Source: Gammaproteobacteria bacterium UBA5078 (GTDB lineage Bacteria > Pseudomonadota > Gammaproteobacteria > Pseudomonadales > Pseudohongiellaceae). From it: a stretch of DNA of 64,000 nt. Made by a program: the position numbers and the translations under genes. This document shows, in pieces, positions 30,376 to 39,797 of the stretch (positions within the stretch are counted from its first letter, which is position 1; every line of letters begins with the position of its first letter). The stretch lies in assembly GCA_002416505.1 (NCBI GenBank), contig DIAM01000020.1:254442-318441 (forward strand), in the 5' to 3' direction. The notes beneath the pieces were generated by a model. The model was given only the letters and a program-made list of their open reading frames with translations. It was not told where the DNA came from and searched no databases.

Positions 30376-31299
30376 TCATTGCGTGAGTTCCTGATACACG
30401 ATGGGCAGCAGGTCGTTCTGATTCCAGGTCGCCTCGCCGCCCCAGCGCGCGTCCAGATCTGCAGTGGGTGCGGCGGCTAAGACCTCCTCGAGGCTCATGC
30501 CTTGCGCAATCAAGGCCGCCACTCGGTCGCGCACCGTGGTCATCATGTCATAGACCTCCACCATGCCCGCCCTGTCGCTGAGACCGAAACCGTGCCCCGG
30601 AATCACCTTCGTATTGGGGCCCGCGATCTCGATGGCGAGCGCCATTGCCTCGATCATGCCTAGATAACTACCGCCATTATAGTGGTCGATGATGGGATAG
30701 AAGTTGGTGCGAAACACGTCGCCGAGATGCAACGCATCGGACTGCACGAAATGCACGAAGCTATCGCCATCGGTGTGCGCCGGGGGCGCTAGAAACACGC
30801 GCACCTCCTCGTCGTTGAGATGGAAGCTGATGGCTTTGGAGTAGGTAATTACAGGTCGTGCCTGCGCCGATGGCTGCGGGAAGAACATGCCGCCGCGCCG
30901 CGGAATGCGCAGCTCTGTGAGCATCTTCAGGCGCACGCTCTCATGGGCAAGGATGACCACGCCATACTCGGCGAGATTATTATTGCCCCCGATGTGGTCC
31001 GGATGAATATGAGTATTCACCGCGAAGCGAATGGGCTGGTCCGTCAACTCCCCTACCGCCTCAAGCAGCGCCTGCGTATCTCGGTCCCAGCGATCGTCGA
31101 TCAACAACACGCCATCGGGCCCATAGAAGGCCCCGATATTACCGCCGCCATCGGGCGCCTGTAGCATCACCACCTTGTCGTTGATCGGGATAATCTCGAA
31201 GCCCTGCTGCGCGCTGACTTGCGCGGCAACGCTGCTAAGGAGAACTAAGGCTAGCACTGGCAGCAAGGAGTGCCTTGTCTTGGCGGAATTGAACATCAT
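30376..31299 (-). CDS. exported metallo-beta-lactamase-fold hydrolase
   Basis: 307 residues from the chosen ATG at 31299 (upstream codons add a non-signal tail; ATG at 31296 is equally possible). A signal peptide ends near VSAQQ. The metal site HIHPDHIGG, a distal GDVF and PGHG complete the di-zinc MBL pattern. It resembles the periplasmic MBL proteins annotated near quinoprotein and sulfur enzymes; lactamase activity is not implied. It begins 29 bp after the ald stop on the same strand, so the two may be co-transcribed. Confidence 0.78.
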   Translation of the reverse strand: MMFNSAKTRHSLLPVLALVLLSSVAAQVSAQQGFEIIPINDKVVMLQAPDGGGNIGAFYGPDGVLLIDDRWDRDTQALLEAVGELTDQPIRFAVNTHIHPDHIGGNNNLAEYGVVILAHESVRLKMLTELRIPRRGGMFFPQPSAQARPVITYSKAISFHLNDEEVRVFLAPPAHTDGDSFVHFVQSDALHLGDVFRTNFYPIIDHYNGGSYLGMIEAMALAIEIAGPNTKVIPGHGFGLSDRAGMVEVYDMMTTVRDRVAALIAQGMSLEEVLAAAPTADLDARWGGEATWNQNDLLPIVYQELTQ

Positions 31300-31327
31300 C
31301 ACCTCATCACTATTTTTATTGTAAGAC

Positions 31328-32449
31328 TTACTCGGCTTGCAAAGCCTGCCCCGCCTCCACATATTCTAAACCGAGTGCGTCGGCCACCGGTTTAGCCGTG
31401 ATCTTGCCGGCATGCACATTTAGGCCATTGCGCAGATGGGGATCATCGAGTAAGGCCTTCTTCAAGCCCTTATTCGCCAAGGCTAAGGCGAAAGGCAGAG
31501 TGGCATTGGTAAGCGCGATTGTCGAGGTGCGCGCCACCGCGCCGGGCATGTTGGTGACGCAGTAGTGAATGATGCCGTCGACCTCATACACCGGGTCCTC
31601 ATGGGTAGTGGGCCGGCTAGTCTCGAAGCAGCCGCCCTGATCGATGGCCACGTCGACCATTACCGTTCCCGGTTTCATGATCTTGAGCATCTCGCGGCTT
31701 ACCAGCTTAGGCGCGGCCGCCCCGGGGATCAATACCGCGCCGATCACCAAGTCGGCCCTGCGCAGCGCCTGCTCGATATTCTCGATTGTGGAATACTGAG
31801 TCGTTATCTGCCCCACGAAGAGATCGTCCAATTGACGTAGGCGTGGCAGCGAGCGGTCCAGCATCGTCACTCGCGCGCCCATGCCCACCGCTATGCGTGC
31901 CGCACTCAGGCCGACTACGCCACCGCCGATCACCACCACATTGGCTGGTGCCACGCCTGGCACACCGCCGAGCAGGATGCCATTGCCGCCGCGGATCTTC
32001 TCGAGGCAGAAGGCGCCCTGTTGCACAGATAGCCGCCCCGCCACCTCACTCATCGGGGCGAGTAGCGGCAGGCCACCATGAGAATCCGTGACCGACTCAT
32101 AGGCCACACAACTAGCGCCGGACTCCATGAGCATACGCGTCTGCTCCGGGTCGGGTGCGAGATGCAGATAGGCAAACAGTAGCTGCCCCTTGCGCAGCAT
32201 CTTGCACTCCGCTGCCTGCGGCTCCTTCACCTTCACGATCATGCCTGCCTGGGCGTAGAGGCTCTTGGCGTCGTCCACAAGCTGCGCCCCTACCTGCTCG
32301 TACAGTGCGTCGGCGAAGCCCGTGCCGGTGCCCGCATCGCGCTGCACCAAGACCTTATGGCCATGGCTACAGAGCTCGCGCACACCCGCTGGGGTAAGGC
32401 CAACTCTGAATTCATTGTTCTTAACTTCCTTTGGAACTCCGACAATCAT
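31328..32449 (-). CDS. ald: alanine dehydrogenase
   Basis: NAD-dependent reversible deamination of L-alanine to pyruvate. About 373 residues: MIVGVPKEVKNNEFRVGLTP N-terminus, catalytic Lys (KVKEPQ) and His (AYLHLAP), NAD Rossmann GGGVVGLSAA. An ATG two codons earlier (32455) sits 4 nt from GGAG and may be the real start; I chose 32449 by family length. It lies downstream of the M42 peptidase gene, consistent with amino-acid use from peptides. Confidence 0.93.
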   Translation of the reverse strand: MIVGVPKEVKNNEFRVGLTPAGVRELCSHGHKVLVQRDAGTGTGFADALYEQVGAQLVDDAKSLYAQAGMIVKVKEPQAAECKMLRKGQLLFAYLHLAPDPEQTRMLMESGASCVAYESVTDSHGGLPLLAPMSEVAGRLSVQQGAFCLEKIRGGNGILLGGVPGVAPANVVVIGGGVVGLSAARIAVGMGARVTMLDRSLPRLRQLDDLFVGQITTQYSTIENIEQALRRADLVIGAVLIPGAAAPKLVSREMLKIMKPGTVMVDVAIDQGGCFETSRPTTHEDPVYEVDGIIHYCVTNMPGAVARTSTIALTNATLPFALALANKGLKKALLDDPHLRNGLNVHAGKITAKPVADALGLEYVEAGQALQAE

Positions 32450-32475
32450 AAGCATTGCACTCCAATTATATAACG

Positions 32476-34581
32476 TTACTCCAGCTCCAAAGGTGCCAGA
32501 GTCATAGCTTTGATTAGTTTGATCAGCCCCGCGATATCGCGAATATCCGAGATCTCCGCCGGCGAATGGCTATAGCGCCCAGGCCAAGACAGCCCCGCAT
32601 TCGGCGCGCCGAAGAAGGTGAAGCGCGTGCCATCGGTACCGCCCTGTGTGTGACCGATCTGATAGGGGATGCCCATCGACTCGGCCACCGCGAGATTGCG
32701 CCTCAGCTCGTAAGGCGTGGCCATGCTGCCGTTCTCAATCGAGCGCAGAACCGGCCCGTCACCCAGTGGTGCGAGCGCGAAATGCGGAGACTCCAGTGGC
32801 GTGTGGGAGGATACGAAGGTGTCTATGCTATAGACGCGACGCGTGCTATCGCCATAACGTTTCGCCAATTCACCAGCACCACGCAGGCCGCCCTCCTCCT
32901 GTACCGACCACGCATAGATCATGCGGTTCTTAACCTGCGTTGGGTCTATCTCGTTGATCGCAGTAAGGAGCGACATGACCCCCACCCTATCGTCCATGGA
33001 TCGGGACGCGTAACGATAGTGGCCCATGTGATGCCCCTGCTTGTGCATCGTGATGCCCATGCCGACACGCACGCCTGCCGCCGCCAGCGCTTCCGCATTC
33101 ATGCCGAACCATGCCCGCACCGCGTCGGGGCGCTTCGTGTCGGGATTGGGCCGCTGCAAGAACACCCCGCGTAGATAAGTCGGTGTGCTACTGGATGTAG
33201 ACTCCACACCCGGGTCTATCTGCAGCACCGCCGGCTGCCCCTCCCATGCGGTGGTGACCACCCCGCCCAAGCTGCGCAGGCTAAGCGTGCCGTCTGCCGC
33301 GATCTGGGTGATCTCCCAACCCACCTCGTCCATATGGGCTATGAACACAGTGGCCTCGCCCGCGGGCTCACCGAACTCCACGGTAAGATTGCCAATCGCG
33401 TCGATCTGCGCGCGCTCTTTCGCCCATGCCGGCAGCCCATCGTAGACATGCTGGCGCACCGCGCCCTCGTGGCGCGGCACCCCCATTAGCTCGGCAAAGG
33501 TATCGAGACGCTGCTCCATGGCCAGTAATTCTGTGCGCTCAGCATGCGCCCCGAAACGGGCAGGATCGTTGTTGATGACGCTGGCAGGGGGCGGCGCCGC
33601 TACCCAGGCAGGCGCGGCCGCGCTGGGGTTAATAGCGCTCACTAGCGTCGCCATCAAGTCATTCGCCGCGCCGATCTTCATTCGCTCCATCAGTGCGTCC
33701 GGGCTCGACACCTGTGGCGTAATCACGCGCACCGATTCGATATCGCGCTGCGTAAACACCACCCCGAGATTGCCCGCTAGCGTTGGCAGTACCCGGTTGC
33801 TCGCTTGTGTGTCACCCGGCCCCACTAAGATAAGATTGTCCGCATGGGGAAGCCAACGCAGCGCGGCGGCCATGCCCGTCCAACCGAATACCTGCTGCAC
33901 GCTGAGCACATAACTGGTGCTGCCCTGCGCGCCATTGAGCCCCGCCTGCGCCGCCGCGAATACCGCGGCACAGGAGACCCGTGCGCCCGTGCGCGGCCCC
34001 GCTAACTCGTCCGCATAGCTCCAAGCGGGGATATCCCGCAAGATCGGGTTCAGCAAGGATATCCCAAGTGCCGCGACCTCCGCTGCCGAGTCCACACCGG
34101 CATCTAGCCAGAGATCGTTCTGCGTGATCAGCGCCGTCTCATCCGCATGCTGGGCCGCGAAGTGACCGTTCGCGACGCCAGAGACAACTACCTGCGGCCC
34201 CGACTCGGTCAGCACACGCAGGTGCTGCCCCTCATGGGCCTGATCCCAGAGCGGATGATTAGAGCCCGTGCCGATGCGATGCACCCGTATATAACCATCG
34301 TCGGTAATCTGGCTGACCGAGTAGGCGTAGGAATCTAGTCCGCAGGCCACCACAGTGTGAGGGCTGCCCTGGCCGACGCTCTTGATGAGATTGCCGTAGC
34401 GATCGCGCTGCCAACCCGGGAAGTTTGCCTCAAGCGAATCTGTAGCCCAATGCTCATGACCGGTAGGGGCATCGAGCGCAACCCAGGAAGCCAGAATGTC
34501 GCCAGTGCTAGGTTGGGCGAGGGAGAAAGTACAATGAAGAATCGACAATAAGAAAATGGAAAACGCACAAAACCGCTTCAT
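32476..34581 (-). CDS. exported tandem M42-type metallopeptidase with degenerate first copy
   Basis: I start at the ATG at 34581 (701 residues), where a signal peptide begins (MKRFCAFSIFLLS). The C-terminal ~340 residues are a complete M42 aminopeptidase: IAHMDE, SMDDRVG, catalytic VQEEGG, YSIDT and RYSHSPAE supply the zinc ligands and base. The N-terminal half has the same order of secondary structure but lacks them: ACGLDSY for AHMDEVG, VQQVFG for VQEEGG. So it looks like a tandem duplication with one inactive copy, perhaps for substrate gating. It is followed by ald, suggesting peptide catabolism. Confidence 0.78.
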   Translation of the reverse strand: MKRFCAFSIFLLSILHCTFSLAQPSTGDILASWVALDAPTGHEHWATDSLEANFPGWQRDRYGNLIKSVGQGSPHTVVACGLDSYAYSVSQITDDGYIRVHRIGTGSNHPLWDQAHEGQHLRVLTESGPQVVVSGVANGHFAAQHADETALITQNDLWLDAGVDSAAEVAALGISLLNPILRDIPAWSYADELAGPRTGARVSCAAVFAAAQAGLNGAQGSTSYVLSVQQVFGWTGMAAALRWLPHADNLILVGPGDTQASNRVLPTLAGNLGVVFTQRDIESVRVITPQVSSPDALMERMKIGAANDLMATLVSAINPSAAAPAWVAAPPPASVINNDPARFGAHAERTELLAMEQRLDTFAELMGVPRHEGAVRQHVYDGLPAWAKERAQIDAIGNLTVEFGEPAGEATVFIAHMDEVGWEITQIAADGTLSLRSLGGVVTTAWEGQPAVLQIDPGVESTSSSTPTYLRGVFLQRPNPDTKRPDAVRAWFGMNAEALAAAGVRVGMGITMHKQGHHMGHYRYASRSMDDRVGVMSLLTAINEIDPTQVKNRMIYAWSVQEEGGLRGAGELAKRYGDSTRRVYSIDTFVSSHTPLESPHFALAPLGDGPVLRSIENGSMATPYELRRNLAVAESMGIPYQIGHTQGGTDGTRFTFFGAPNAGLSWPGRYSHSPAEISDIRDIAGLIKLIKAMTLAPLELE

Positions 34582-34665
34582 AAGACCTCTTTCGAAAACG
34601 AGATTATCAACTAGTGGATTTGGCACTACTTCGAAGATGACATCCGTTTGCCGAGAACAGCTCTT

Positions 34666-35250
34666 TCAGGAAGACAGCTTCTTGCAGCTTATACGCCAGT
34701 TTGTGTACACGAAGGACCCATCACTGCTGATCCACTCGCCTCTCCAGTCAAAACCCTGCGCACTGATATTGCTAAACGTCAGTGTAGAAAAACCGTCTAT
34801 GTTCCTGCCCGGCGCCTTCTGCGGCTGGCGCAGCACGATCTCATCGCCCACCACTGTGCCGGTCCACTCGCCGCTGCCATAGACCGGCATCGAGAAATAG
34901 GTGACCCGCCATTGCTGCGTGAGCGGATCGAAGATACGGATATTACCGTTGTGCGCGCTGCCCGAGCGGCCACTGTCGATAATCCCATAACCATTGAGAT
35001 AATAGTGCGCATCCCACGTGCGCTGCCCCTGCGTCCACTGCTCCGTGCTTGGGTTGAAGACCTCGTCTGTACAGTCGTTCCTGCCGACCATGAAAGCAAA
35101 CTGACTAAGCTGTGGCGGCGCATCGGGATTAGGCCGCCCGTAGGGATATTCTGAACTAGGGTCGTAGGGTTGATTGCCAGCACGAGGCTCCGCAGCGTGG
35201 GCGACTAGCGCGGTAAAACCCAAAACGAAAAATAGAATGGCTTGTTTCAT
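34666..35250 (-). CDS. exported protein, DUF1579-like
   Basis: A 194-residue secreted protein with a clear signal peptide (ends VAHAAEP). It has a lipocalin-like beta pattern (FAFMVGRNDC, WDAHYYLNGYGI, IRIFDPLTQQWRVTYF, DWRGEWISSDG) of the kind seen in DUF1579-type proteins. Cysteines near residues 60 and 190 could form a disulfide. Function unknown. It lies upstream of the M42 peptidase on the same strand (84 bp gap). Confidence 0.6.
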   Translation of the reverse strand: MKQAILFFVLGFTALVAHAAEPRAGNQPYDPSSEYPYGRPNPDAPPQLSQFAFMVGRNDCTDEVFNPSTEQWTQGQRTWDAHYYLNGYGIIDSGRSGSAHNGNIRIFDPLTQQWRVTYFSMPVYGSGEWTGTVVGDEIVLRQPQKAPGRNIDGFSTLTFSNISAQGFDWRGEWISSDGSFVYTNWRISCKKLSS

Positions 35251-35467
35251 TCCCCTTCTCCCTCGCGAGTGCCCCTAGCGTTGAGACACTAGAATCGCAA
35301 AGAATAGGGCTTACCGCCAGTAAAACATCTGCCATGTCGCCACCGGAAAACACTAAACGCCTAAGTAAGCTGTTATTCTTGTTTTGGGTTGAGATGTTTG
35401 GCAAACAACACCCAAACACCCCAAATCGCCCAATCCCGACGCAAGGGAAACCGCAAACAGGATGACC

Positions 35468-36670
35468 ATGAAAATTTTGCCACTGCTCACCATCGCTATT
35501 TTATTCTTAGCCGGATGTGGTGACACAGACTCGACGTCACCAGCGACTCAAGCCACGGTCGCAGCCGCGCACGGCGAACACGGCGACGCACACAACCACA
35601 CCGATGGCCTCGATCTCGAACTCTACTTCGACGGCGCGCTCGCACAGGTCGCGAGCGATCAAGCCTGTACATTAGCCGACGGCACCCAAACAAGCTGCTA
35701 TGCGATCACCATTGTAGGCTACCCGACCAACCACGATGTGGGGCCGTTCTGCCCACCGACCACCGCGGCTAGCGCAGAAGAGGGCGGCATCTGGTTCGAT
35801 GGCAATGCCGTCTACGACATCGATGGCGCCTTTATCCTCGGCCTAGCGCAGCTCTATGACGACAGCAATTGGAAGATGTATGACGACGACGGCAGAGTAC
35901 ACATCACCGACACTGTGGAAGCGTTCAATGCCGCGGCGCGACCCGACGTCGATCCCGCCTATCAGAATTACTGCGTAGAGGGCCGCATGGAATGGCTCGA
36001 CAATGGCGCGCCGGTCACCAGCACCGTGATGATTCCGAGCACGCCAATGGCAGCCGCTAGCCCGACCCCCGCACGAGGCAATCTAGGCATCACCCTAAAC
36101 GGCGTGATCATCGCCGCACCGGCCCCCGTCGATGCCATTTTAGGCGCCTACACGATCGCCGCATTCGACGACTCTGGCGGGCACATCAATCCCTTCGAAG
36201 GCTATCACCTCCATGGCGCCCGTGGCTGCTCGGAGGCTGGTGAAGCAGTTGCGGGCGAGACGCCAATATTCGGCTACGCACTGGACGGCTACCCAATCCG
36301 TAGCCCCCCGCCTGCCGCCACCGCAGCTAGCGCAGCACTGGACCAATGCAATGGCCACAGCACCGCTGACTACGGCTACCACTACCATGCCGCAAGTGCA
36401 GAGAAGAATGGGGTATTGAGCTGTTTCACGGGCCTTACCGTGCAAGCACAGGGCGTCGATCATGACGGAGGCGGCCCACCCGGCGGCGCTCCTAACTTCG
36501 CGGCGGCAGCCGCAATCTTAGGCGTAACCGTACAGGCACTAGAGAGCGCACTCGGCTCGCCCCCTCCTAACTTCGCAGCCGCGGCCCAGACTCTCGGCGT
36601 TACCGAACAGGCACTACAAGAGGCAATGGCGGCGGGAGGCGGAGCACCGCGGGGCGCACCGCCTCGATAA
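35468..36670 (+). CDS. YHYH-domain lipoprotein with C-terminal repeats
   Basis: The start at 35468 gives a lipoprotein signal (LLTIAILFLAGC, Cys at residue 17); an ATG two codons earlier overlaps the AGGA sequence. A His/Asp-rich segment (HGEHGDAHNH) follows. The YHYH domain, which gives the family its name, is at about residues 230-310 (FEGYHLHG, GYALDGYPI, YGYHYH). The C-terminal tail has two copies of a PNFAAAAxxLGVTxQAL unit. YHYH proteins are exported and presumed metal-binding; function unknown. Last gene before the tRNA. Confidence 0.75.
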   Translation: MKILPLLTIAILFLAGCGDTDSTSPATQATVAAAHGEHGDAHNHTDGLDLELYFDGALAQVASDQACTLADGTQTSCYAITIVGYPTNHDVGPFCPPTTAASAEEGGIWFDGNAVYDIDGAFILGLAQLYDDSNWKMYDDDGRVHITDTVEAFNAAARPDVDPAYQNYCVEGRMEWLDNGAPVTSTVMIPSTPMAAASPTPARGNLGITLNGVIIAAPAPVDAILGAYTIAAFDDSGGHINPFEGYHLHGARGCSEAGEAVAGETPIFGYALDGYPIRSPPPAATAASAALDQCNGHSTADYGYHYHAASAEKNGVLSCFTGLTVQAQGVDHDGGGPPGGAPNFAAAAAILGVTVQALESALGSPPPNFAAAAQTLGVTEQALQEAMAAGGGAPRGAPPR

Positions 36671-36756
36671 AAGTGAGGCAGATGCGCCTAAGTGTTTGAA
36701 CTACAAGCCATTGCAGTAAGTGCAGGAGAATACTAGCAGATTGAGCGGCAGCACTT

Positions 36757-36762
36757 TATAAT
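36757..36762 (+). promoter_or_regulatory. -10 element of the tRNA promoter
   Basis: TATAAT 26 bp upstream of the mature tRNA start, followed by a GC-rich discriminator (ACGCGGCCCC) typical of stringently controlled stable-RNA promoters. The -35 is poor. A short dyad (GGCCCCTAAGGGGC) sits in the leader. Confidence 0.55.
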
Positions 36763-36787
36763 ACGCGGCCCCTAAGGGGCTGCTATA

Positions 36788-36864
36788 GGGCCTATAGCTC
36801 AGTTGGTTAGAGCAACGGACTCATAATCCGTTGGTCCCTGGTTCGAGTCCAGGTGGGCCCACCA
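36788..36864 (+). tRNA. tRNA with CAT anticodon (Met, or Ile if lysidine-modified)
   Basis: 77 nt with encoded CCA. The 7-bp acceptor stem (GGGCCTA / TGGGCCC, one G-U) closes; D arm, a 5-bp anticodon stem (ACGGA/TCCGT) with loop CTCATAA, and a T arm (CCTGG-TTCGAGT-CCAGG) are all standard. Anticodon CAT at 36822-36824. Not initiator Met by its stem; elongator Met versus Ile2 cannot be decided by eye. Accessory genes begin directly after it, so it is a likely island insertion site. Confidence 0.95.
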
Positions 36865-36896
36865 AATTCCCTTCGATTTCATCGAGTTACGATTCG

Positions 36897-36931
36897 GACA
36901 ACGGACTATGAGGTTTTATAGTCCGTTTGTC
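36897..36931 (+). terminator. hairpin just downstream of the tRNA
   Basis: Arms 36897-36909 and 36918-36931 pair (GACAACGGACTAT with one bulge) around an 8-nt loop. It lacks a T-tract. It could terminate the tRNA transcript. It repeats the 9-nt CAACGGACT of the tRNA anticodon stem, so a recombination-site remnant is another possibility. Confidence 0.45.
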
Positions 36932-37094
36932 GCTCCATAATCCCCCCGAAAAATCACTTCCGCGCCACAAAACACGGTACCTGCGAACGAGGCTGCTGAG
37001 ATTGAATTTGAAAAAGACGCCAGAGTTACCAAAATCGCAAATTCTTAGTTTTTAGTGTACAAGGCATTTCAATGCGATCAATTGGGCACTTAAT

Positions 37095-37982
37095 ATGCAC
37101 GGTTCCGAAGTAATATTTTATAAGTATCTATCGCCTCAAGGCACCTTAGCTACATTGGAGCAACAATCATTAAAATGGGCTTGCCCAACTAGCTTCAATG
37201 ACCCTTTCGATTTCCCTACCGATATCGACTTTAACTTCACGGCGGAAGAACTATCAAGTGCGCTCATTGAAGAACTAATTCAAATTACTTATGGGGAAAA
37301 CGAACCTGTAGGCAATAATGAGAACAAGTTTTTTCAAATGGGGCTAGCAGCCAGACGAAAACTAAATAAGCCTTCTGAAGCACAGACCAGAAAACATTTC
37401 GAAGCCAGTCATCAAATGCTTATAGAAGATTACCCGAGACATTTAACCGCACGGCGATCATTATTCAATAGTTTCCGCAAAGAGTATTCAGTTCTCTGTC
37501 TCTCAAGTTCGCATGAAAATCTGTTGATGTGGGCACACTATTGCGGCAATCATCAAGGCTGTGTTTTAGGGTTCCGTTGTTTGCCGCATCTTGACAACGC
37601 AATTCGCACTGCAGTTGCAGTAAACTATGTTGATTCATATCCATTGTTTGCTTCACTAGATGAACTTATCAAGCAAGCGACAGGGCAACAAGATTTGGAT
37701 TACGACAAACTTTTGCATCACTTCTTCTACTCCAAAAGCAATCATTGGGTATATGAAAATGAGTGGCGCTGCGTAAACCCGTTGCAAAATCGCGCAGCAG
37801 GATATGATTTGATCTCATGGGTGCCAGAAGAACTTGAGGTTATATACATGGGCTTCAACGCTACTTCAGAGTTTAAGCAAAGGGTTTTAAGATTTATCGA
37901 TGCGAAGTCACCCCACACTCAGGTATACCAGTCAAAACCTGACATCCAGAATTACGCCCTTATCTATGAACAACTCCGTTAG
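37095..37982 (+). CDS. DUF2971-domain protein
   Basis: A 295-residue protein with the DUF2971 pattern: FYKYLSPQGTLATLEQQSLKW, the invariant-looking SFNDPFD, LCLSSSHENLLMWAHYCGNHQGC and a late YENEWRC. The family has no assigned activity but is frequent in defence islands and near restriction systems. It is convergent with the hsdS gene. First gene of the accessory region after the tRNA; its base composition is more AT-rich than the core genes. Confidence 0.8.
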   Translation: MHGSEVIFYKYLSPQGTLATLEQQSLKWACPTSFNDPFDFPTDIDFNFTAEELSSALIEELIQITYGENEPVGNNENKFFQMGLAARRKLNKPSEAQTRKHFEASHQMLIEDYPRHLTARRSLFNSFRKEYSVLCLSSSHENLLMWAHYCGNHQGCVLGFRCLPHLDNAIRTAVAVNYVDSYPLFASLDELIKQATGQQDLDYDKLLHHFFYSKSNHWVYENEWRCVNPLQNRAAGYDLISWVPEELEVIYMGFNATSEFKQRVLRFIDAKSPHTQVYQSKPDIQNYALIYEQLR

Positions 37983-38066
37983 TATTAGCAACATAAACCG
38001 CCCGCTAGAACCAAGAATGCGATCTAAGAAGCTTCCCTAGTTATTCACACCAACGTCCTAATATTG

Positions 38067-39797
38067 TTAAAAACCCGCATTCCCGACGATTGCATCAGCC
38101 AATTCCTGCTGTAGCTGGTTGGCGTCGGTGAGGCTGAGTTTCAATTGATCGCAAAGCACCATCAGCTCATTGGTTTTAGTCACTATGCGCCGCTGCTCTT
38201 CAATAGGAGGCAAGGGCACTAGAAGAGAACTTATTTGCGTCTGGTTTATTGAAGCTTGGCTAATCGCCTCTTTTGATAAAGAAAATATTATTCCCTTAAC
38301 ATAACTAGACTGCATATATAAATTAAGAAAAGGCGAGTGTACAAAGTCTTTGTATGGCCTAGCTCTCATATTCATGCTTTCGAAAACTAAGCGCTCAGGG
38401 AAAGCAGGTATCAGCGCCGTCTTCCCAACTAGCTCTTTACTGTTCACTCTATTTATCAGCAAATCATCAGCATCCAATGAATATTTCTCTAGTTCATCAG
38501 AATCAATTTCAACTCTCCTTACCCCATCGAAATCTATAAATCCATCTTGAATATTAAACATCCTTAACGAAATTACACCTTGATCAGTATAATATTTCTC
38601 GGGTTTATAAAGTCCATTAGTTAAAGTTCTAATGAGGTTGCCGAACCTCGCCCAACCCCATGACTTTGGCAACTCGAAAGGTTTTTCTCTATCCAACGTA
38701 GGTTCCCACAACCTCTCTTTCTTAATCTTTCCTTCTGAAATCAACTTAGTTTTTTCAGTACTTAAGCGCCTTAACAACTCACTCGCCGGTTCGTCCTCCG
38801 CATCTTGTGGCACAAGCTTCCCCATCACGGCTAGTTGCAACAGAGTTTTCTTGAGGGCATCGATACTGGCTTCAGTTGTGAATAAAGTGTCGAAATGCAC
38901 GGCGATGCGCCGCCAGTTTTCACTGAAGTCTGCGGCGCTTTGTGATTGGGTGAGCGTACCGAGGAGGTGGCTGACGAGTTTCTCGTGCGCTTCGGCGGCG
39001 TTGATGTGCTGGGTTTCCAATTGATCGCACAGCGCCATCAATTCATCGACTTTGGCTACTATTCGCGGCTGCTCTGCGAGGGGTGGCAGAAAGATTGGAA
39101 TAGAATTCATTTTTGCTTGGTTCATTTTTGGTTGAGCAGTACCAGTCACATATGGTTTTAGGTCGATAGCATTGATGTGTATTTCAATATAGCGTAAAAA
39201 TACTTCATTAATACCGTCTAAAACGTGTGCGTGATTATTCACCCAGTATTTCCCACGAGCAATAAAAGCAATGGGCGTAGAACGATTAATTAGATTCGCA
39301 CCATCTTCGCCAATAAGTAAGAGTGGTTTATCGAAAAGGTAGCTATCGATTTTATCTATAGCCCCGGACGCGCCATAGTAATCATATAACTTCCCTCTTG
39401 TGCTACGCTCTTCGCTAGAAACTGGAATGCGCTCAGAATCTCGGGAAATCATTATAGTTCCAATTGAAGTATGCGCCCATCCAAGAGGCATATTTTCGAT
39501 CTTTACGGTCTCAACATCAGCCATCTTTGGCGATAGATTTCTCTTTGTCCTATCTCTATCGAGCTTGGCCTTCTCAGCTTGTATGCGCTTCAACAATTCA
39601 CTTGCCGGCTCATCATTCGGATCTTGCGGCACCAGCTTCCCACGCACAGCAAGTTCCAAAATCAACTCGCGTAGTTTCTTTATGCCATACACACTGGCAG
39701 CATTGCCTGAACTACGACCACGCCCTGATTTCTTTTCCGTATCAGCGGAAGCCCAAACATCCATGTGATCTGTCAGGAGTTTCTGAATGGCGCTCAT
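38067..39797 (-). CDS. hsdS: type I restriction-modification specificity subunit HsdS
   Basis: A 576-residue two-TRD specificity subunit. Two variable target-recognition domains (about 110-250 and 390-530) each precede a conserved helix (PPLAEQPRIVAKVDELMALCDQL and PPIEEQRRIVTKTNELMVLC) that sets spacing between the two half-sites. Two near-identical GKLVPQDxxDEPASELL segments mark the internal duplication. The ATG overlaps the hsdM stop in ATGA. It determines the bipartite sequence modified and cut by the complex. Confidence 0.93.
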   Translation of the reverse strand: MSAIQKLLTDHMDVWASADTEKKSGRGRSSGNAASVYGIKKLRELILELAVRGKLVPQDPNDEPASELLKRIQAEKAKLDRDRTKRNLSPKMADVETVKIENMPLGWAHTSIGTIMISRDSERIPVSSEERSTRGKLYDYYGASGAIDKIDSYLFDKPLLLIGEDGANLINRSTPIAFIARGKYWVNNHAHVLDGINEVFLRYIEIHINAIDLKPYVTGTAQPKMNQAKMNSIPIFLPPLAEQPRIVAKVDELMALCDQLETQHINAAEAHEKLVSHLLGTLTQSQSAADFSENWRRIAVHFDTLFTTEASIDALKKTLLQLAVMGKLVPQDAEDEPASELLRRLSTEKTKLISEGKIKKERLWEPTLDREKPFELPKSWGWARFGNLIRTLTNGLYKPEKYYTDQGVISLRMFNIQDGFIDFDGVRRVEIDSDELEKYSLDADDLLINRVNSKELVGKTALIPAFPERLVFESMNMRARPYKDFVHSPFLNLYMQSSYVKGIIFSLSKEAISQASINQTQISSLLVPLPPIEEQRRIVTKTNELMVLCDQLKLSLTDANQLQQELADAIVGNAGF

